The notes below the pieces were generated by a model, which was not told where the DNA came from, did not search any database, and saw only the letters and a program-made list of their open reading frames with translations. From the NCBI GenBank assembly GCA_021731205.1, contig JAKFXV010000244.1, positions 1 to 7,222 of the forward strand: DNA of 7,222 nt. The letters are read 5' to 3'. Of this stretch, positions 5,842 to 7,222 are shown piece after piece (position 1 is the first letter of the stretch; each line of letters begins with the position of its first letter). The DNA is from Nocardioides sp. Lineage in GTDB: Bacteria; Actinomycetota; Actinomycetes; Propionibacteriales; Nocardioidaceae. Position numbers and translations under genes: made by a program.

Positions 5842-6464
5842 TGAGCATCTCCGCGGGACCGCCGCAGCAGACCCTGGTCACCCTCGATCTCGAAGGTGTG
5901 CTGGTGCCGGAGATCTGGATCGCCGTGGCCGAACGGACGGGCATCCCCGAGCTGCGCCGCACGACGCGTGACGAGCCGGACTACGACCTGCTGATGAAGT
6001 CACGGCTGACCCTGCTCGACGAGCACGGGCTGACGATGAGTCTGATCAGCGACGTGATCGGCACTCTCGAACCGCTGCCGGGGGCACGGGAGTTCCTCGA
6101 CCGGCTGCGCGAGCGCACCCAGGTGATCATCCTCAGCGACACCTTCGAGCAGTTCGCGGCGCCGCTGATGCGCCAGCTCGGGTGGCCGGCGATCCTGTGC
6201 CACCAGCTCGTCGTCGAGCGGGACCAGATCGTGTCCTACGCCCTGCGGATGCCCGACCAGAAGAGCCGCGCCGTGACCGCCTTCAGGTCGCTGAACTACC
6301 GCGTCGTGGCCGCGGGCGACAGCTACAACGACGCCACGATGCTGGGCTCGGCCGACGCCGGCATCTGGTTCCACGCTCCCGAGACGATCGCCGCGGAGTT
6401 CCCGGCGTACCCCTCGACGAATAGCTACGACGAGCTCTACGCGGCCATCGACGCGGCTCTCTGA
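5841..6464 (+). CDS. thrH: ThrH-type HAD phosphatase (phosphoserine phosphatase / homoserine phosphotransferase)
   Basis: A 207-residue cytoplasmic HAD-superfamily enzyme that closely follows Pseudomonas ThrH. Motif I is LDLEGVLVPE, with nucleophile Asp16 and Glu18; the DxE form instead of DxD is typical of ThrH and SerB relatives. IWIAVAERTGI and TTRDEPDYDLLMKSRL form the ThrH cap region. Motif II is ILSDTFEQF (Ser99), motif III is Lys140 and motif IV is GDSYND (158-163). WFHAPETI and FPAYPSTNSYDEL complete the match. ThrH removes phosphate from phosphoserine and can pass it to homoserine, making homoserine phosphate, so it touches both serine and threonine synthesis. The GTG at 5841 adds about ten residues before the point where ThrH proteins usually begin. 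No better start lies downstream before motif I, and the frame upstream of it runs into pcs. It sits 38 bp after pcs and ends 11 bp from the convergent E2 gene. Confidence 0.88.
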   Translation: MSISAGPPQQTLVTLDLEGVLVPEIWIAVAERTGIPELRRTTRDEPDYDLLMKSRLTLLDEHGLTMSLISDVIGTLEPLPGAREFLDRLRERTQVIILSDTFEQFAAPLMRQLGWPAILCHQLVVERDQIVSYALRMPDQKSRAVTAFRSLNYRVVAAGDSYNDATMLGSADAGIWFHAPETIAAEFPAYPSTNSYDELYAAIDAAL

Positions 6465-6478
6465 GAGCCCGGGGCTCA
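6462..6478. terminator. Possible shared hairpin between convergent genes
   Basis: The 11-bp space between the two stop codons, together with the stops, forms a short inverted repeat: GAGCCC (6465-6470) against GGGCTC (6472-6477), flanked by TGAG and CTCA. It could fold on either strand and serve both genes, but it is short and has no T run on either side. Confidence 0.25.
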
Positions 6479-7222
6479 GCCCAGCAGCGAGGCCGGGTCC
6501 TCGAGAAGCGCCGCGACGTCGCCGAGGAACCGGCAGCCGAGCGCCCCGTCGATGTGTCGGTGATCGAAAGACAACGCCAGCGTCGTCACCTGCCGGATCG
6601 CCAGCGCGTCTCCGCCGGCACTGCTGACCACCCACGGCTGCTTGCGGACGGCGCCGAAGGCCAAGATCGCGGACTCCCCCGGGTTGATGATCGGGGTGCC
6701 CCCATCGACCCCGAAGACTCCGACGTTGGTGATCGTGAACGTGCCGCCCCGCATGTCCTCCAGCGCGGTCCGGCCGGCCCGCGCGGTACTCGCGAGCTCA
6801 CCGAGCGCCGCGGCCAACTCGGGCAGCGTCAGATCTTGGGCGTCTTTGATGTTCGGCACCACGAGACCGCGCGGCGTGGCCGCGGCGATGCCGAGGTTGA
6901 CGTACTTCTTCAAGCGCACGACGCCCGCGGTCTCGTCCCAGGTCGAGTTGATCTCCGGGGTGGCCCGCATCGCGGTGACGCACGCGTGCGCCAGGATCAG
7001 CAGCGGCGACACCCGCACCTCGGCGAAGGCGTCGTCCCCGCGAAGTCGATCGACGAGCTCCATCGTGCGGGTCACGTCCACGGTGACCCACGCCGCGACA
7101 TGCGGCGCCGTGAACGCCGACTCCACCATTGCCGCGGCCATCGCCTTGCGCAGCCCCTTGACGGGCTCGACCCGCTCCCGATCCCCCGCCCCTCCCGCAA
7201 GGTCATCCGAAGTGGTCGCTAT
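6476..7222 (-). CDS. 2-oxo acid dehydrogenase E2 acyltransferase, catalytic domain (5' truncated)
   Basis: The minus-strand frame is open from the right edge down to the TGA at 6476-6478, giving 248 visible residues. The ATG at 7139-7141 is internal; the frame continues upstream through ERVEPVKGLRKAMAAAM, the normal entry into the catalytic domain. This trimeric, chloramphenicol-acetyltransferase-like domain moves an acyl group from lipoyl-lysine to coenzyme A in the pyruvate or branched-chain 2-oxo acid dehydrogenase complex. Signatures include SAFTAPHVAAWVTVDVT, EINSTWDE, YVNLGIAAATPRGLVVPNIKD, TITNVGVFGVDGGTPIINPGE, and the active site SFDHRHIDG, with the catalytic His and Asp of DHRxxDG. 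The lipoyl and E1/E3-binding domains should lie beyond the right edge. The SAFTAPH form is common in actinobacterial branched-chain (Bkd-type) E2 proteins, so that substrate class is favoured but not proven. The E1 subunit genes would be expected further right. Confidence 0.92.
   Translation of the reverse strand: MATTSDDLAGGAGDRERVEPVKGLRKAMAAAMVESAFTAPHVAAWVTVDVTRTMELVDRLRGDDAFAEVRVSPLLILAHACVTAMRATPEINSTWDETAGVVRLKKYVNLGIAAATPRGLVVPNIKDAQDLTLPELAAALGELASTARAGRTALEDMRGGTFTITNVGVFGVDGGTPIINPGESAILAFGAVRKQPWVVSSAGGDALAIRQVTTLALSFDHRHIDGALGCRFLGDVAALLEDPASLLG

Noticed and set aside
6476..7141. E2 gene as a complete 221-residue protein starting at 7141
   Set aside because: The frame continues to the window edge with normal E2 sequence (ERVEPVKGLRKAM), so this ATG is internal and the gene is truncated by the window.

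Overview
The window is very GC-rich. Nearly every base is coding, genes are tightly packed, GTG starts are used, and several starts lack a Shine-Dalgarno site. This points to a high-GC actinomycete. The gene content (RskA-like anti-sigma factor, SAMETQT-type M1 peptidase, GGTVFLSR-type SDR protein, actinobacterial branched-chain-type E2) is most like Nocardioidaceae or related Propionibacteriales. That family-level placement is recognition from memory, not a computed result.

Layout, left to right. (1) Positions 1-554: the C-terminal part of an MMPL/RND-type membrane transporter, cut by the left edge. A perfect 12-bp inverted repeat lies at its very start. (2) 644-1075: a stand-alone DUF1801 (YdhG-like) protein. 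(3) 1157-1696 and 1693-2376: an ECF sigma factor and its membrane-bound zinc-type, RskA-like anti-sigma factor, overlapping by ATGA. (4) 2416-3957: a membrane-anchored extracytoplasmic M1 zinc metallopeptidase, apparently with its own leaderless start. (5) 3970-4983: an NAD(P)-dependent SDR/epimerase-like protein 12 bp downstream, probably co-transcribed with the peptidase. (6) 5041-5802: a CDP-alcohol phosphatidyltransferase with the distinctive long-spacer motif of phosphatidylcholine synthase (Pcs). (7) 5841-6464: a HAD enzyme that closely matches ThrH (phosphoserine phosphatase / homoserine phosphotransferase). (8) 6476-7222, minus strand: the catalytic domain of a 2-oxo acid dehydrogenase E2 acyltransferase, convergent with ThrH and cut by the right edge.

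How the genes may work together. The sigma/anti-sigma pair is a self-contained envelope-signalling switch. The anchored peptidase just downstream faces the same compartment as the anti-sigma sensor domain and could belong to its regulon or signalling path. The Pcs gene implies that the cell can make phosphatidylcholine directly from choline, which is not universal in actinobacteria. Its neighbour ThrH is an amino-acid phosphatase by family, and a functional link to Pcs is only a hypothesis.

I see no tRNA, rRNA, CRISPR array, insertion sequence or clear horizontally acquired island. No intergenic gap exceeds about 90 bp. There is no obviously new multi-gene system. The most unusual items are the Pcs-ThrH pair, the ECF/anti-sigma/M1 arrangement and the 12-bp inverted repeat inside the transporter gene.
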